The notes: a model not told the origin generated them from the letters alone. A DNA stretch of 64,000 bases from Streptomyces polyasparticus (GCF_014493765.1 NZ_JACTVJ010000010.1:186001-250000), one strand, 5' to 3'. Counted from the first letter of the stretch, positions 54,703 to 63,228 are shown. Made by a program: numbers and translations.

Positions 54703-54718
54703 TGTTGCACGTGAAACA
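54703..54718. other. parS-like centromere site
   Basis: TGTTGCACGTGAAACA matches the Streptomyces/ParB consensus TGTTTCACGTGAAACA at 15 of 16 positions (T5 to G). It lies between the acyl-CoA dehydrogenase and the methyltransferase, outside coding sequence. ParB binds such sites to organise chromosome segregation. No parAB, dnaA or other origin genes are in the window. Confidence 0.75.
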
Positions 54719-54723
54719 TTGAC

Positions 54724-54753
54724 GCGGGACCCCCTGGCCGAGTGGGGTCCCGC
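54724..54753 (+). terminator. Hairpin terminator after acyl-CoA dehydrogenase
   Basis: Perfect 10-bp arms GCGGGACCCC and GGGGTCCCGC with a 10-base loop, right after the parS-like site and 20 bases before the methyltransferase start. Confidence 0.75.
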
Positions 54754-54773
54754 CGTCGATAGGGTCCTGCCCC

Positions 54774-55433
54774 ATGACTGAACCGGGCTTCCTGGCCACG
54801 ACCAGAGACTCGTACGACACCATCTCGGCCGACTACGCGGAATGGGCGGCGGACGAGCTCGCCGTCAAGCCGGTGGAGCGTTCCGTGCTGGCCTGCTTCG
54901 CCGAACTCGCCGCCGGTCAGGGCCCGATGGCGGACGTCGGGTGCGGCACCGGCCGGGTCACCGCGCACCTCGCGGGGCTCGGTGCCGACGTCTTCGGGAT
55001 CGACCTGTCCCCGGGCATGCTGGCCGCCGCACGCAAGCGGCACCCCGAACTGCGCTTCGTCGAGGGCTCGATGACCGCGCTCGACCTTCCGGACGAGTCC
55101 CTCGGCTCGGCGCTCGCCTGGTACTCCGTCATCCACGTCCCCGACGGCCAACTGCCGGACGTGTTCGCCGAGTTCCATCGCGTACTGAAGCCGGGTGGTC
55201 ACTTCCTTCTCGGCTTCCAGATCGGCGAGGAGCCCCTGCAGCTCACCGAGGCGCTCGGGCACACCTTCGACCTCACGTTCCACCGCCGCACGCCGGATGC
55301 GGTGGCCGAGCGGCTGCGCGACGCCGGGTTCGAGGAGCGGATGCGGCTGGTCAAACAGCGGGAACTCGACGGCCCGTTCCCGGAGAAGACTCCGCAGGGA
55401 TTCCTCATCTTCCGTAAGCCCGCCGCGAGTTAG
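54774..55433 (+). CDS. Class I SAM-dependent methyltransferase
   Basis: A 219-residue methyltransferase. Motif I MADVGCGTGRVTAHLA, then VFGIDLSPGMLAAAR and WYSVIHVPDGQLPDVFAEFHRVLKPGGHFLLGF. Begins MTEPGFLATTRDSYDTISADYAEW, typical of the Methyltransf_25 group in Streptomyces. Substrate unknown. Starts at ATG 54774. Confidence 0.9.
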   Translation: MTEPGFLATTRDSYDTISADYAEWAADELAVKPVERSVLACFAELAAGQGPMADVGCGTGRVTAHLAGLGADVFGIDLSPGMLAAARKRHPELRFVEGSMTALDLPDESLGSALAWYSVIHVPDGQLPDVFAEFHRVLKPGGHFLLGFQIGEEPLQLTEALGHTFDLTFHRRTPDAVAERLRDAGFEERMRLVKQRELDGPFPEKTPQGFLIFRKPAAS

Positions 55434-55442
55434 GTGCCAGGG

Positions 55443-55982
55443 TCAGGCCTGGAAGTCGAGCCCGCGCGCCCGTAGCTCCTCGCCGAGGATTCTGACCGCC
55501 TTCGGACCGACGCCGTGCAGGGCGAGGAGCTCCGCGGCCGAATGCCGGGCCACGTCCTCCAGGCCGGTGATGCCCGCACCGAGCAGTGCCCGCGTCGCCG
55601 GCTTGCCGATGGTCGCGGGAAGGTCTCCGACCGGACCTTCCGCGGCGATCTGCGCGTCGGCGAGTGCGGCGGCGAGGCGCTTCGGGGCGCGGTGCGCCCA
55701 GGAGGCGTATACGAGGGCGTTGAGATCCTTGCCGTTGATGTCCTTCAACGGGACGCGGAAGCCGATCGGCTTCCCCAAGCGCTCGAGGCGCTCCCCGCTG
55801 GGATGCGCGGCAAGGGCCTCATCGACGGCCGCGTCCGGGAGCTGCACCTGCACATCCCCTTCCTTGGTGACGGAGGCGAAGCCCTTCCCGCGTACGGCGA
55901 AGGACACCATCCCGAAATGCGTACCCTCCTCCACTTCGGGAAGCCCGAGAGCGGCCTTACGGAGCTGGGCGACAGTGGTCAT
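55443..55982 (-). CDS. MmcQ/YjbR family protein with C-terminal helix-hairpin-helix
   Basis: A 179-residue protein. Residues 1-105 match the MmcQ/YjbR fold (LRKAALGLPEVEEGTHFGMVSFAVRGKGFASV, typical of DNA-binding CyaY-like proteins). Residues 120-179 form a helix-hairpin-helix, ALLGAGITGLEDVARH and ALHGVGPKAVRILGEEL, as in RNA polymerase alpha-CTD-like or repair proteins. The fusion suggests nucleic-acid binding. ATG 55982 overlaps an upstream stop as ATGA. Confidence 0.85.
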   Translation of the reverse strand: MTTVAQLRKAALGLPEVEEGTHFGMVSFAVRGKGFASVTKEGDVQVQLPDAAVDEALAAHPSGERLERLGKPIGFRVPLKDINGKDLNALVYASWAHRAPKRLAAALADAQIAAEGPVGDLPATIGKPATRALLGAGITGLEDVARHSAAELLALHGVGPKAVRILGEELRARGLDFQA

Positions 55983-56182
55983 CGGATACCTCCGGCGAGG
56001 AACCTCTCGGCTTCGGGTCTCATGAGGAAATGATCGACGGTCTTCGCTGTGATGGGCAACGCTGCGTCGATGGTGGTGGGCAGCTTTGGCCACCCGAGCG
56101 CGTCCGGCGCGAGATGCGGTGCCCCAGACCCGTGGGTAGCGTCCGTCGGGATCGGTCGGAGTCGGTGAAGGGGCCCCATCAT
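55979..56182 (-). CDS. Small hypothetical ORF coupled to the MmcQ-HhH gene
   Basis: A 67-codon frame from ATG 56182 ends TGA inside the next gene's ATG (ATGA overlap). Its last 45 residues (LGWPKLPTTIDAALPITAK, then TVDHFLMRPEAERFLAGGIR) look like real protein, while the first 20 are less convincing and overlap the DUF4177 start antisense. It could be a truncated gene fragment still translated with its neighbour. No family recognised. Confidence 0.4.
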   Translation of the reverse strand: MMGPLHRLRPIPTDATHGSGAPHLAPDALGWPKLPTTIDAALPITAKTVDHFLMRPEAERFLAGGIR

Positions 56183-56483
56183 GAGCATGCGGTGGGAGCA
56201 CAAAGTGCTGAAGTACAAGCTCGGCATGAAGGCGTTCGACTACGAGCAGATCGAGCGGGATCTCAACGAGCTGGGGCGTGAGGGCTGGGAGGCCGTCAGC
56301 ACCATGGCGCCGAGCTGGGGCGCGGGGCAGGCCATCGAGATCGCCGTGTTCGTCAAGAGGCCTGCTGCCCGAGTGCGGAGTGCTGCCGGGGCGGGCCGGC
56401 TGTCGCGGCCAGGATGTGGGGGACCGCGTCGCGCAGGCGCGGGAAGTGGCGGTGCACACCGTCGACGGCGACGTCTGTGTTGA
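56181..56483 (+). CDS. DUF4177-like protein, possibly run-on at the C-terminus
   Basis: A 100-residue reading frame. The first 60 residues (WEHKVLKYKLGMKAFDYEQ, ELGREGWEAVSTMAPSWG, IEIAVFVKRP) are DUF4177-like, and such proteins usually end there at about 60. Here no stop follows, and the frame continues as 40 Arg/Gly/Ala-rich residues that are antisense to the end of the HAD gene. A stop was probably lost. Starts at ATG 56181 or 56187. Confidence 0.75.
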   Translation: MSMRWEHKVLKYKLGMKAFDYEQIERDLNELGREGWEAVSTMAPSWGAGQAIEIAVFVKRPAARVRSAAGAGRLSRPGCGGPRRAGAGSGGAHRRRRRLC

Positions 56484-57036
56484 CGCCCCACACCGTCATC
56501 CCGGCCGCGAGACCGGACCGTACCCCTGACGGGGCGTCCTCGATCACCAGGCACTCCTCCGGTGCGGCGCCGAGCAGCTCGGCGGCCCGGAGATACGGGA
56601 CGGGGGAGGGCTTGCCCTCGTCGACGGCGGCCGCGTCGACGAGGACGTCCGGCAGGGGCAGTCCGGTGCGCTGGAAGCGGCCGCGCACCCGGTGCTCGTA
56701 GTTCGAGGTCACCAGGGCCCAGGAACCGGCGGGCAGCGCACGCAGCAGCTCGCCCGCCCCGTCGAACGCGCCGTAATCCCCGGAGCGGACGTCCTCGTCC
56801 TCCAGCTCGTGCAGCAAGGCCAGACATTCCTGCGCATCGCGCCCCGGCGCGACCTCGGCGAACGTTTCCACCGGCCGCGTCCGCAGCGCGACCCGGTAGA
56901 CCTCGTCCCCGTCGAGCCCGTAGCGCTGAGCCCAACCGGCCCACACCTGGCGCTGGTTGCTCACGGCGTCGATCAGGGTGCCGTCGACGTCGAAGAGTAC
57001 GTGGGTGAAGCGGCCCCGCCCCGGTTCTTGGATCAT
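56353..57036 (-). CDS. HAD family hydrolase
   Basis: A 227-residue haloacid-dehalogenase-type phosphatase. Motif I FDVDGTLID (Asp16, Asp18), motif II VTSNYE, motif III Lys in DEGKPSPVPYL, motif IV VIEDAPSGVRSGLAAGM. It resembles sugar-phosphate phosphatases (beta-phosphoglucomutase-like). ATG 57036 lies seven bases after the VOC stop, so the two form an operon. Its 3' end overlaps DUF4177 by 131 bases. Confidence 0.9.
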   Translation of the reverse strand: MIQEPGRGRFTHVLFDVDGTLIDAVSNQRQVWAGWAQRYGLDGDEVYRVALRTRPVETFAEVAPGRDAQECLALLHELEDEDVRSGDYGAFDGAGELLRALPAGSWALVTSNYEHRVRGRFQRTGLPLPDVLVDAAAVDEGKPSPVPYLRAAELLGAAPEECLVIEDAPSGVRSGLAAGMTVWGVNTDVAVDGVHRHFPRLRDAVPHILAATAGPPRQHSALGQQAS

Positions 57037-57043
57037 GCCTGGA

Positions 57044-57580
57044 TCATGCCAGGTCACCCCTGACGGGGGCGCTGCTGCGTCCGTCACGGCGCCCGCTGAG
57101 CTCGGCGTCGAGCGTCTCCTGGGCGATGCGCATGCCTTCGGCGTACACGGGCTCCTGGAGGCGCTTCCAGATCTCCTCCTCGGGGACGTCCTCCACATGG
57201 CAGACCACCCACCAGACGTTGCCGAACGGGTCCTTGATCCGCCCGCCGCGCTGCCCGAAGGCGCTGTCCGACAGGGCGGTCACGACCTGCCCGCCGGCGG
57301 CGACCGCGCGCGCGAACGCCGCGTCCGCGTCGGCCACGAATACGCGCAGCAGGCTCGGCATGACGGGCCAGTCCTCGCGCCGGTCGAAGGCGAGGACGAC
57401 GGTGTCACCGACCCGGATCTCCCCGTGCCCGACGAGCCCGTCCTCGGTCAGCACCCGTCCCAACTCCTCACCCCCGAACACCTCGGCGACGTAGTCGAGA
57501 AAGGCCCCGGTGTCATCGGTGACGACCCAGGGGGCGACGGTGGTGTAGCCGTGGGGGGTCGTGTGTGTCTGCTCGGGCAT
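57044..57580 (-). CDS. VOC family protein (PhnB-like)
   Basis: A 178-residue protein of the PhnB/YdeJ-like VOC group: VTDDTGAFLDYVAEVFGGEELGR at the start and DPFGNVWWVVCHVEDV at the end, with a C-terminal helix (EEIWKRLQEPVY). No metal ligand set is clear. Starts at ATG 57580 and is followed by the HAD gene. An imperfect repeat CTAGG-N11-CCTAG is in its promoter at 57630-57650. Confidence 0.87.
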   Translation of the reverse strand: MPEQTHTTPHGYTTVAPWVVTDDTGAFLDYVAEVFGGEELGRVLTEDGLVGHGEIRVGDTVVLAFDRREDWPVMPSLLRVFVADADAAFARAVAAGGQVVTALSDSAFGQRGGRIKDPFGNVWWVVCHVEDVPEEEIWKRLQEPVYAEGMRIAQETLDAELSGRRDGRSSAPVRGDLA

Positions 57581-57723
57581 GGTGATCCTTCCGCTGCTGT
57601 GGACCGGATGCTTCGAGCGTAGGAGGCAACTAGGTCTGTTCTTGGCCTAGATGAGGGGATGGGTCCCGGTGACTGTCAGTGGGGCGCTGGAGAATGCGTG
57701 CTTCGATGAAATGGAGCGTGCAC

Positions 57724-58311
57724 ATGCGCATGACGGATGACGAGCTGTTCGATGCCGTCCTGGCCCGGGTGAGGGAGGGGAGGCCGGCCGACAGCCCCCA
57801 CCGCGACGCGCTGCCCGGTCCTGCCGCCCTCGCGGAGGTCGAGGTATTCGAGCGCATAGTGGGCTGCCCCATGCCGCCTCTGCTGCGGCGCATCTATCTC
57901 GAAATAGGCGACGGTGGAATCGGCCCGTTCGATGGCATTTCCGCGCTTCAGGATGAGGACGAACCTATGGGAATGCTCAACGCCTATGTCGAATACCTCA
58001 CGGAAGAGTTGGACCCGGAGATCCCGCCACCACCGCCCGCCGGAGTGCTGTTCTTCTGTGACATGGGATGTGCCCAGTGGTTCCTGCTGGACTGCCGGCA
58101 CCCTGACGGGCAGATGTGGTGGTGGGAGGAGGGCGACCGGCACAAGCTGGATCTGACCTTCCCGCAGTGGCTCGAGTCCTGGTTGCGGGGGCAGACCTGG
58201 ACGGGGCGGGACGGGGCCGAAGTCATCGATTCGCTGAAGCTGTCGGAGGAATCGTGGGTCGGTCCCGGGGTAACGGAGGGTCTCGTCATCGAGGTACCGG
58301 ACAACCCGTGA
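57724..58311 (+). CDS. SMI1/KNR4 family protein
   Basis: About 195 residues. EVEVFERIVGCPMPPLLRRIYLEIGDGGIGPFDGIS is the SMI1/KNR4 (SUKH) motif, and the C-terminal half has FFCDMGCAQWFLLDC and MWWWEEGDRH. SUKH proteins often act as immunity proteins against toxins, though in Streptomyces most are stand-alone. ATG 57724 has GGAG nine bases upstream; 57730 or 57706 remain possible. No toxin gene is adjacent. Confidence 0.83.
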   Translation: MRMTDDELFDAVLARVREGRPADSPHRDALPGPAALAEVEVFERIVGCPMPPLLRRIYLEIGDGGIGPFDGISALQDEDEPMGMLNAYVEYLTEELDPEIPPPPPAGVLFFCDMGCAQWFLLDCRHPDGQMWWWEEGDRHKLDLTFPQWLESWLRGQTWTGRDGAEVIDSLKLSEESWVGPGVTEGLVIEVPDNP

Positions 58312-58376
58312 CCAGGCCTCGGCGCGGATCCATGATCATGACATGAGCCCGACCTGGGGCGGAGGGAGTCACGCAC

Positions 58377-58841
58377 ATGCCGCACGACTGGCGCAGGGAA
58401 CTCGAGCTGGAGCCGCACGGTGAAGGCGGTTACTTCCGGCGGATCTATACGAGTCCGCACACCACTCAAGCGCCGCAGGGCGAACGCCCCTCGGCCAGTT
58501 CGATCTACTACCTGCTCGACGCATCCCGGCCCGCCGGGCTACTGCACCGCAACCGCAGCGACATCCTGCACTTCCTGCTGGACGGCGGGCCGGTCGAATA
58601 CGTGACGGTGGACCCGGGCGGCGCGCTGAACCGGACCCGGCTCGGGGGCACAGCCCTTTTCCTGCCGGTGCCGGGCGGCTGGTGGAAGGCGAGCCACCTC
58701 GTCGACGGCGCGCGCCATGCGCTGGTCGCGGAGGTCGTCACGCCGGGATTCGACTACGCCGATCATGAGTACGCGACGTCCGCCGTGCTCGACGAACTCC
58801 CTCATCTCGCCCAGGCGTTGGAGACGTTTGTGCGTAAGTAG
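58377..58841 (+). CDS. Cupin domain protein, DUF985 family
   Basis: A 154-residue single-domain cupin_5 protein: LELEPHGEGGYFRRIYTS, IYYLLDASRPAGLLHRNRSDILHFLLDGGPVEYV and VTPGFDYADHEYAT are the DUF985 motifs, with conserved His and Glu that would hold a metal. Function unassigned. Starts at ATG 58377, 65 bases after the SMI1 gene. Confidence 0.9.
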   Translation: MPHDWRRELELEPHGEGGYFRRIYTSPHTTQAPQGERPSASSIYYLLDASRPAGLLHRNRSDILHFLLDGGPVEYVTVDPGGALNRTRLGGTALFLPVPGGWWKASHLVDGARHALVAEVVTPGFDYADHEYATSAVLDELPHLAQALETFVRK

Positions 58842-58953
58842 CGCCGGCGAGGGGTGTGTCGGGTTCCGCGAGAGGCCCGCTTGCGCTGAAGTGCTTCAGG
58901 CAGGGCATCGGGCCATTGCAGATGGGGCAGTTGCTCGGGGTCGGTGTGGTCAT
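58738..58953 (-). CDS. Candidate tiny zinc-ribbon-like protein (overlaps cupin 3' end antisense)
   Basis: A 71-codon frame from ATG 58953. The start is overlapped by the stop of the upstream 39-codon frame (GGATGACC). The N-terminus has CPICNGPMPCLKH, a compact Cys/His set. The C-terminal half is antisense to the DUF985 gene and looks less like protein, so the true end may be earlier. Evidence is the coupling and the Cys motif only. Confidence 0.4.
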   Translation of the reverse strand: MTTPTPSNCPICNGPMPCLKHFSASGPLAEPDTPLAGATYAQTSPTPGRDEGVRRARRTSRTHDRRSRIPA

Positions 58954-59069
58954 CCCCAGTGCCTTTCGATCACCTTGGCAACGTTTTCCAGTGCAGCGTC
59001 GAGGTGGCGCCCTGCGTCGTCGGGCATCCAGGGGCGGTGCGTGCTCGGTTTGCGGGCCAAGTCCGCCAT
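58950..59069 (-). CDS. Candidate 39-residue hypothetical protein
   Basis: A frame from ATG 59069 of 39 codons reads MADLARKPSTHRPWMPDD and then a helix (GRHLDAALENVAKVIERHW) before a TGA that overlaps the next ATG (ATGA). The amphipathic helix and the coupled start suggest a real small gene. No strong Shine-Dalgarno is seen, and the family is unknown. Confidence 0.45.
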   Translation of the reverse strand: MADLARKPSTHRPWMPDDAGRHLDAALENVAKVIERHWG

Positions 59070-59135
59070 GGAGAAAGAGGCCGATGACCTTGAATTGGTT
59101 GCTCGGGGGATGCGTTCTCGTCCCGGCAGGCTGTC

Positions 59136-59558
59136 TCAGCCGTACGTGATCATGACGTTGACGGCGATGATCACGCCGGCGGTGAGGGCGACGAGACCGA
59201 TCACCGCACCGGCCATGTCCCGTCCGGGGGAAGGCTCCGAGGCCGTGGCGCTCTCCGGATCCTCGCTCGCGTAGTAGACGAGCGTTTCGTCCCCGACCGC
59301 CCTGCTCGGCGGTCCGCCCGCCTCGGTGAAGCGCACCGCGCGACCGTCGGCCGTGAAGTCGTATTCGTGGTACTGGATCCGGCGGGGCACGTCGTTGATC
59401 GTCTGCACGCGGACGTAGGCCCGCACGACCCGGGCCTGCGCGGTCAGTCCGCTTTCCCATGCTCTGCGCCGCTGCCCGGTCCTGCGGACGATGGCGTAGC
59501 CGCCCCACAGCATCAGCAGGATGAGCAACGGAAAGAGTATGTGGAAGACGAAGTCCAT
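59136..59558 (-). CDS. DUF3592-like membrane protein
   Basis: A 140-residue protein with an N-terminal helix (FHILFPLLILLMLWGGYAIV), a soluble middle domain (LTAQARVVRAYVRVQ, RIQYHEYDFTADGRAVRFTE, VYYASEDPE) and a C-terminal helix (GAVIGLVALTAGVIIAVNVM). This is the DUF3592 layout, function unknown. Starts at ATG 59558. Confidence 0.85.
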   Translation of the reverse strand: MDFVFHILFPLLILLMLWGGYAIVRRTGQRRRAWESGLTAQARVVRAYVRVQTINDVPRRIQYHEYDFTADGRAVRFTEAGGPPSRAVGDETLVYYASEDPESATASEPSPGRDMAGAVIGLVALTAGVIIAVNVMITYG

Positions 59559-59621
59559 GAGTGTTTCCCGAGGTAGAGCTGTAGTGCTGTCGGTTGTCCA
59601 GGCCTGACGTGCTCCGATGCG

Positions 59622-59675
59622 GGCGGGACCCTGTCCGGCGAAGGCCCGGGGCCTGTCGTCCGGTCGGGTCCCGCC
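59622..59675 (-). terminator. Long hairpin after glutathione peroxidase gene
   Basis: 10-bp perfect outer arms GGCGGGACCC and GGGTCCCGCC enclose a 34-base loop that can fold further, 41 bases downstream of the peroxidase stop. Probable terminator. Confidence 0.6.
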
Positions 59676-59715
59676 TGCCCCGGGGCCGACCTGGTTCGAT
59701 CCGTTGACCGGGTCG

Positions 59716-60204
59716 TCAGGCCGGCAGCGCCGCCTCGATCGCCGTCACGATCTCGTCCGCCTCCGGCTCCGTGCGCGGGCGGAAGCGGCTCAGGATCTCG
59801 CCCGAGGGGGAGATGAGGAACTTCTCGAAGTTCCACTGGATGTCGCCCGCCTCGCCCTCCGCGTCCGCCGTCTGCGTCAGCTGCGTGTACAGCGGGTGGC
59901 GGGAGGCGCCGTTGACGTCGAGCTTCTCCAGGAGGGGGAACGTGACGCCGTACGTCGTCGAGCAGAAGGTGTCGATCTCGTCGGCCGTGCCCGGCTCCTG
60001 GGCGCCGAACTGGTTGCACGGGGCGCCGATGACCGTGAAGCCGCGGTCCGCGTAGCGCTTCTGGAGGCGTTCCAGGCCCTCGTACTGGGGCGTGAGGCCG
60101 CAGCGCGAGGCCACGTTGACGATCAGGACCGCCTTGCCCTTGTGGTCGGCGAGGGTGGTGTCCGTGCCGTGGAGGGTGCGCAGCGGGATGTCGTACAGGC
60201 TCAT
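59716..60204 (-). CDS. Glutathione peroxidase family (thiol peroxidase)
   Basis: A 162-residue peroxidase: VNVASRCGLTPQY with peroxidatic Cys35, APCNQFGAQEP with Gln and a second Cys, and WNFEKFLISPSGE with Trp, the usual catalytic tetrad. Cys in place of Sec. In Streptomyces it likely uses thioredoxin or mycothiol. ATG 60204 follows CGAGGAG. Divergent from the acyl-CoA dehydrogenase. Confidence 0.93.
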   Translation of the reverse strand: MSLYDIPLRTLHGTDTTLADHKGKAVLIVNVASRCGLTPQYEGLERLQKRYADRGFTVIGAPCNQFGAQEPGTADEIDTFCSTTYGVTFPLLEKLDVNGASRHPLYTQLTQTADAEGEAGDIQWNFEKFLISPSGEILSRFRPRTEPEADEIVTAIEAALPA

Positions 60205-60385
60205 CGGAACTCCTCGTGAGGGGGCATGGAATGAGGGGCATGTCCCTGGTGGGGCTGGTGCTCTTCGCATCCTACGCAGCGTGACGGGCGCGGTTCCGGC
60301 AGCCCGTATGTCGCTGTCTCTTCCGCATTACTGAAACAAGTTCTACTGTGTGCGCCGCCAAGGACCGCCAGAGCCAGGAGGGGCC

Positions 60386-61564
60386 GTGCACCTCGAATAC
60401 ACGCCTGAGCAGCAGCAGTTGCGCGCCGAGCTGCGTGCGTACTTCGCCGAGCTGGTGCCGGACAACGCGTACAGCCGTTACGAGGACCCGGCCGAACAGA
60501 AGCGGTTCTACCGCGAGACCATCCGGCGGCTCGGCAGCGACGGATGGCTTGGAGTCAGCTGGCCCGAGGAGTACGGGGGGCGTGGGCTGACGCCCATGGA
60601 GCAGTTCATCTTCTTCGACGAGGCCGCGCAGGCCGGTGTGCCGCTGCCCATCATGGGGCTGAACACCGTCGGGCCCACGATCATGCAGTTCGGGACCGAT
60701 GAGCAGAAGTCGTACTTCCTGCCGAAGATTCTCTCCGGGGAGATCGACTTCGCGATCGGGTACAGCGAGCCGGATGCCGGCACCGATCTGGCCGCGCTGA
60801 AGACGCGGGCCGTCCGGGAGGGCGACGAGTACGTCGTCAACGGACAGAAGATCTGGACGACGAACGGCGACACCGCGGACTGGGTGTGGCTCGCGGTGCG
60901 GACCGACCCGGACGCTCCGCCGCACAAGGGCATCACGATGCTGCTGGTGCCGACCTCAGACCCCGGTTACACCTGCACCATCATCAACACCCTTGCCTCG
61001 CACGACACCACGGCCAGCTACTACGAGAACATCCGGGTGCCGGTGAGCAGGCGTGTGGGGGAGGAGAACAAGGGATGGCGGCTGATCACGAATCAGCTCA
61101 ACCATGAGCGGGTCACCCTCGCGGCGCACGGCACCATGGCGATCCGCGCGCTGCACAACGTGCAGAAGTGGGCCGAGGAGACCAAGCTCGCCGACGGACG
61201 GCGCGTGCTCGACCTCGGCTGGGTGCGCAAGCGGCTCGCCATGACGCACACCAAGCTCGACGCGATGAAGCTGCTCAACTGGCAGATGGTGAACGCCGTC
61301 CAGAACGGCACGCTCACGCCCCAGGACGCCTCGGCCGTGAAGGTGTACGGATCGGAGGCGCGCCGGGACGCGTACGCCTGGCTGATGGAGGTCGTGGGCT
61401 CGGCCGGCCCGCTGAAGGAGGGCTCGGCGGGAGCGGTGCTCCACGGCGAGCTGGAGCGGGGCTACCGCAGCGCGGTGATCTTCACCTTCGGCGGCGGCAA
61501 CAACGAGATCCAGCGGGAGATCATCTCCTGGATCGGGTTGGGGATGCCGCGCGTACGGCGCTGA
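60386..61564 (+). CDS. Acyl-CoA dehydrogenase
   Basis: A 392-residue flavoprotein. IGYSEPDAGTDLAALKTRA, VNGQKIWTTNGD and FGGGNNEIQREIISWIGLG are characteristic motifs, and VLRKRL-type WVRKRLAMTHTKLDAM follows. This subgroup resembles steroid/branched-chain acyl-CoA dehydrogenases (FadE-like), but the Glu of the catalytic position is not obvious. GTG 60386 follows AGGAGGGG, so it is preferred over ATG 60350. Confidence 0.94.
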   Translation: MHLEYTPEQQQLRAELRAYFAELVPDNAYSRYEDPAEQKRFYRETIRRLGSDGWLGVSWPEEYGGRGLTPMEQFIFFDEAAQAGVPLPIMGLNTVGPTIMQFGTDEQKSYFLPKILSGEIDFAIGYSEPDAGTDLAALKTRAVREGDEYVVNGQKIWTTNGDTADWVWLAVRTDPDAPPHKGITMLLVPTSDPGYTCTIINTLASHDTTASYYENIRVPVSRRVGEENKGWRLITNQLNHERVTLAAHGTMAIRALHNVQKWAEETKLADGRRVLDLGWVRKRLAMTHTKLDAMKLLNWQMVNAVQNGTLTPQDASAVKVYGSEARRDAYAWLMEVVGSAGPLKEGSAGAVLHGELERGYRSAVIFTFGGGNNEIQREIISWIGLGMPRVRR

Positions 61565-61602
61565 GGCTGGGGGGGTCCGCCCAGAGGGCGCGCGAGGTCC
61601 CG

Positions 61603-61979
<377 letters not shown>

Positions 61980-62020
61980 GGGGCAGGACAGCTGAATACG
62001 GGACCGCACGGAGGCCTCGG

Positions 62021-63196
62021 TCACAACACACCTCTGTGCGCCAGGCTGCGCATGAGATGGCGCAGGCCGTACTCCCACGGGGGTGCCGTCTCGCTGGTGG
62101 TGACCGTGTTGACGAGGGCGCCCAGGCGGGGGCTGGAGATGCGGACCACGTCGCCCTCGTGGTGGGTGAAGCCTTCGCCTGGTGCGTCGCGGTCCTTGGT
62201 CGGTGCGAACAGGGTTCCCGTGAACAGGACGAAGCCGTCGGGGTGTTGGTGGTGGGCGCCATGTACGGACGACACGAGGTCGAGGACGTCGCGGCTGATC
62301 CGGCGCATCGAGCTGCTGCCGTGCAGGACGTAGCCGTCCGTGCCCCGCACCTCCAGGTCGATCTCCATCCCCCGTACGTCGTCCAGGCAGAACCCGTTGC
62401 CACCGCCTTCATCGTCGAACAGGCGCAGGAAAGGGCCGAGGGCGCAGGACGCGTTGTTGTCCTTGGCGCGGGGGAGCAGGAGGGCGCTGCGGCCCTCGAT
62501 GTCGCGGAGGTTGACGTCGTTGCCGAGCAGTGCGCCGCGCACGCGGCCCCGGGAGTCCACCGCGAGGACGGCCTCCGGCTCCGGGTTGTTCCATACGGAC
62601 GAGGCGAGCACGCCGATGTGGGCGCCGGTGCCCACCGCCGAGAGGACGGGGGCCTTGGTGAACACCTCCGGGTCGGGGCCGATGCCCACCTCCAGGTACT
62701 GCGACCAGAGGCCCTCGGTCTGAAGGATGGCCTTGGCCTTCTCGGCCTCCGGCGATCCGGGCCGTACCGCGGTCACCGGTCCCACGGAGGCGGCGAGCCG
62801 CTCCCGGGTGCGGGCGGCCAGGGACGGGTCGCCGCCGGTCCGCTCCTCGATGACGCGTTCCATCAGACTCTCCGCGAAGGTCACGCCGGCCGCCTTGATG
62901 ACCTGGAGGTCGACGGGTGCGAGGAGATGCGGTACGTCCCGCCGACCGGCGGCCGTGGCCGCGAGCAGCTCGTCGAGCGGCCGGCTGCGGCCGCCCTCGG
63001 CTTCGCGGACGATGCGGCAGGCGTCCTCGCGCTCCAGGAGGTCGGAAACGGTGGGGGCGTGTGCGGTGAGGTCCACGGCGTGGCCGTCGCGGACGGCGGC
63101 CACGCACGGTCCGTCCCATTCGGGTTCGTGAACGCGGGCGATGAGCAAGGCGCTCGAGGCATCGACCGGCAATACGGATTCGGGCGTGAGGGGCAT
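62021..63196 (-). CDS. Fumarylacetoacetate hydrolase family protein
   Basis: A 391-residue protein. The C-terminal FAH-like fold is seen in AAGVTFAESLMERV, GTGAHIGVLASSVWNNPEPE (the metal-ligand Glu) and GDVVRISSPRLGALVN. The family includes 2-keto-3-deoxy sugar acid dehydratases, which fits its partner, the sugar-acid dehydratase directly upstream (32-base gap). ATG 63196 follows GGAG; the frame open to 63697 crosses the dehydratase and is not used. Confidence 0.9.
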   Translation of the reverse strand: MPLTPESVLPVDASSALLIARVHEPEWDGPCVAAVRDGHAVDLTAHAPTVSDLLEREDACRIVREAEGGRSRPLDELLAATAAGRRDVPHLLAPVDLQVIKAAGVTFAESLMERVIEERTGGDPSLAARTRERLAASVGPVTAVRPGSPEAEKAKAILQTEGLWSQYLEVGIGPDPEVFTKAPVLSAVGTGAHIGVLASSVWNNPEPEAVLAVDSRGRVRGALLGNDVNLRDIEGRSALLLPRAKDNNASCALGPFLRLFDDEGGGNGFCLDDVRGMEIDLEVRGTDGYVLHGSSSMRRISRDVLDLVSSVHGAHHQHPDGFVLFTGTLFAPTKDRDAPGEGFTHHEGDVVRISSPRLGALVNTVTTSETAPPWEYGLRHLMRSLAHRGVL

Positions 63197-63228
63197 ACGG
63201 CGCTCCAAGAACGGCTCCACGGGCGGGG

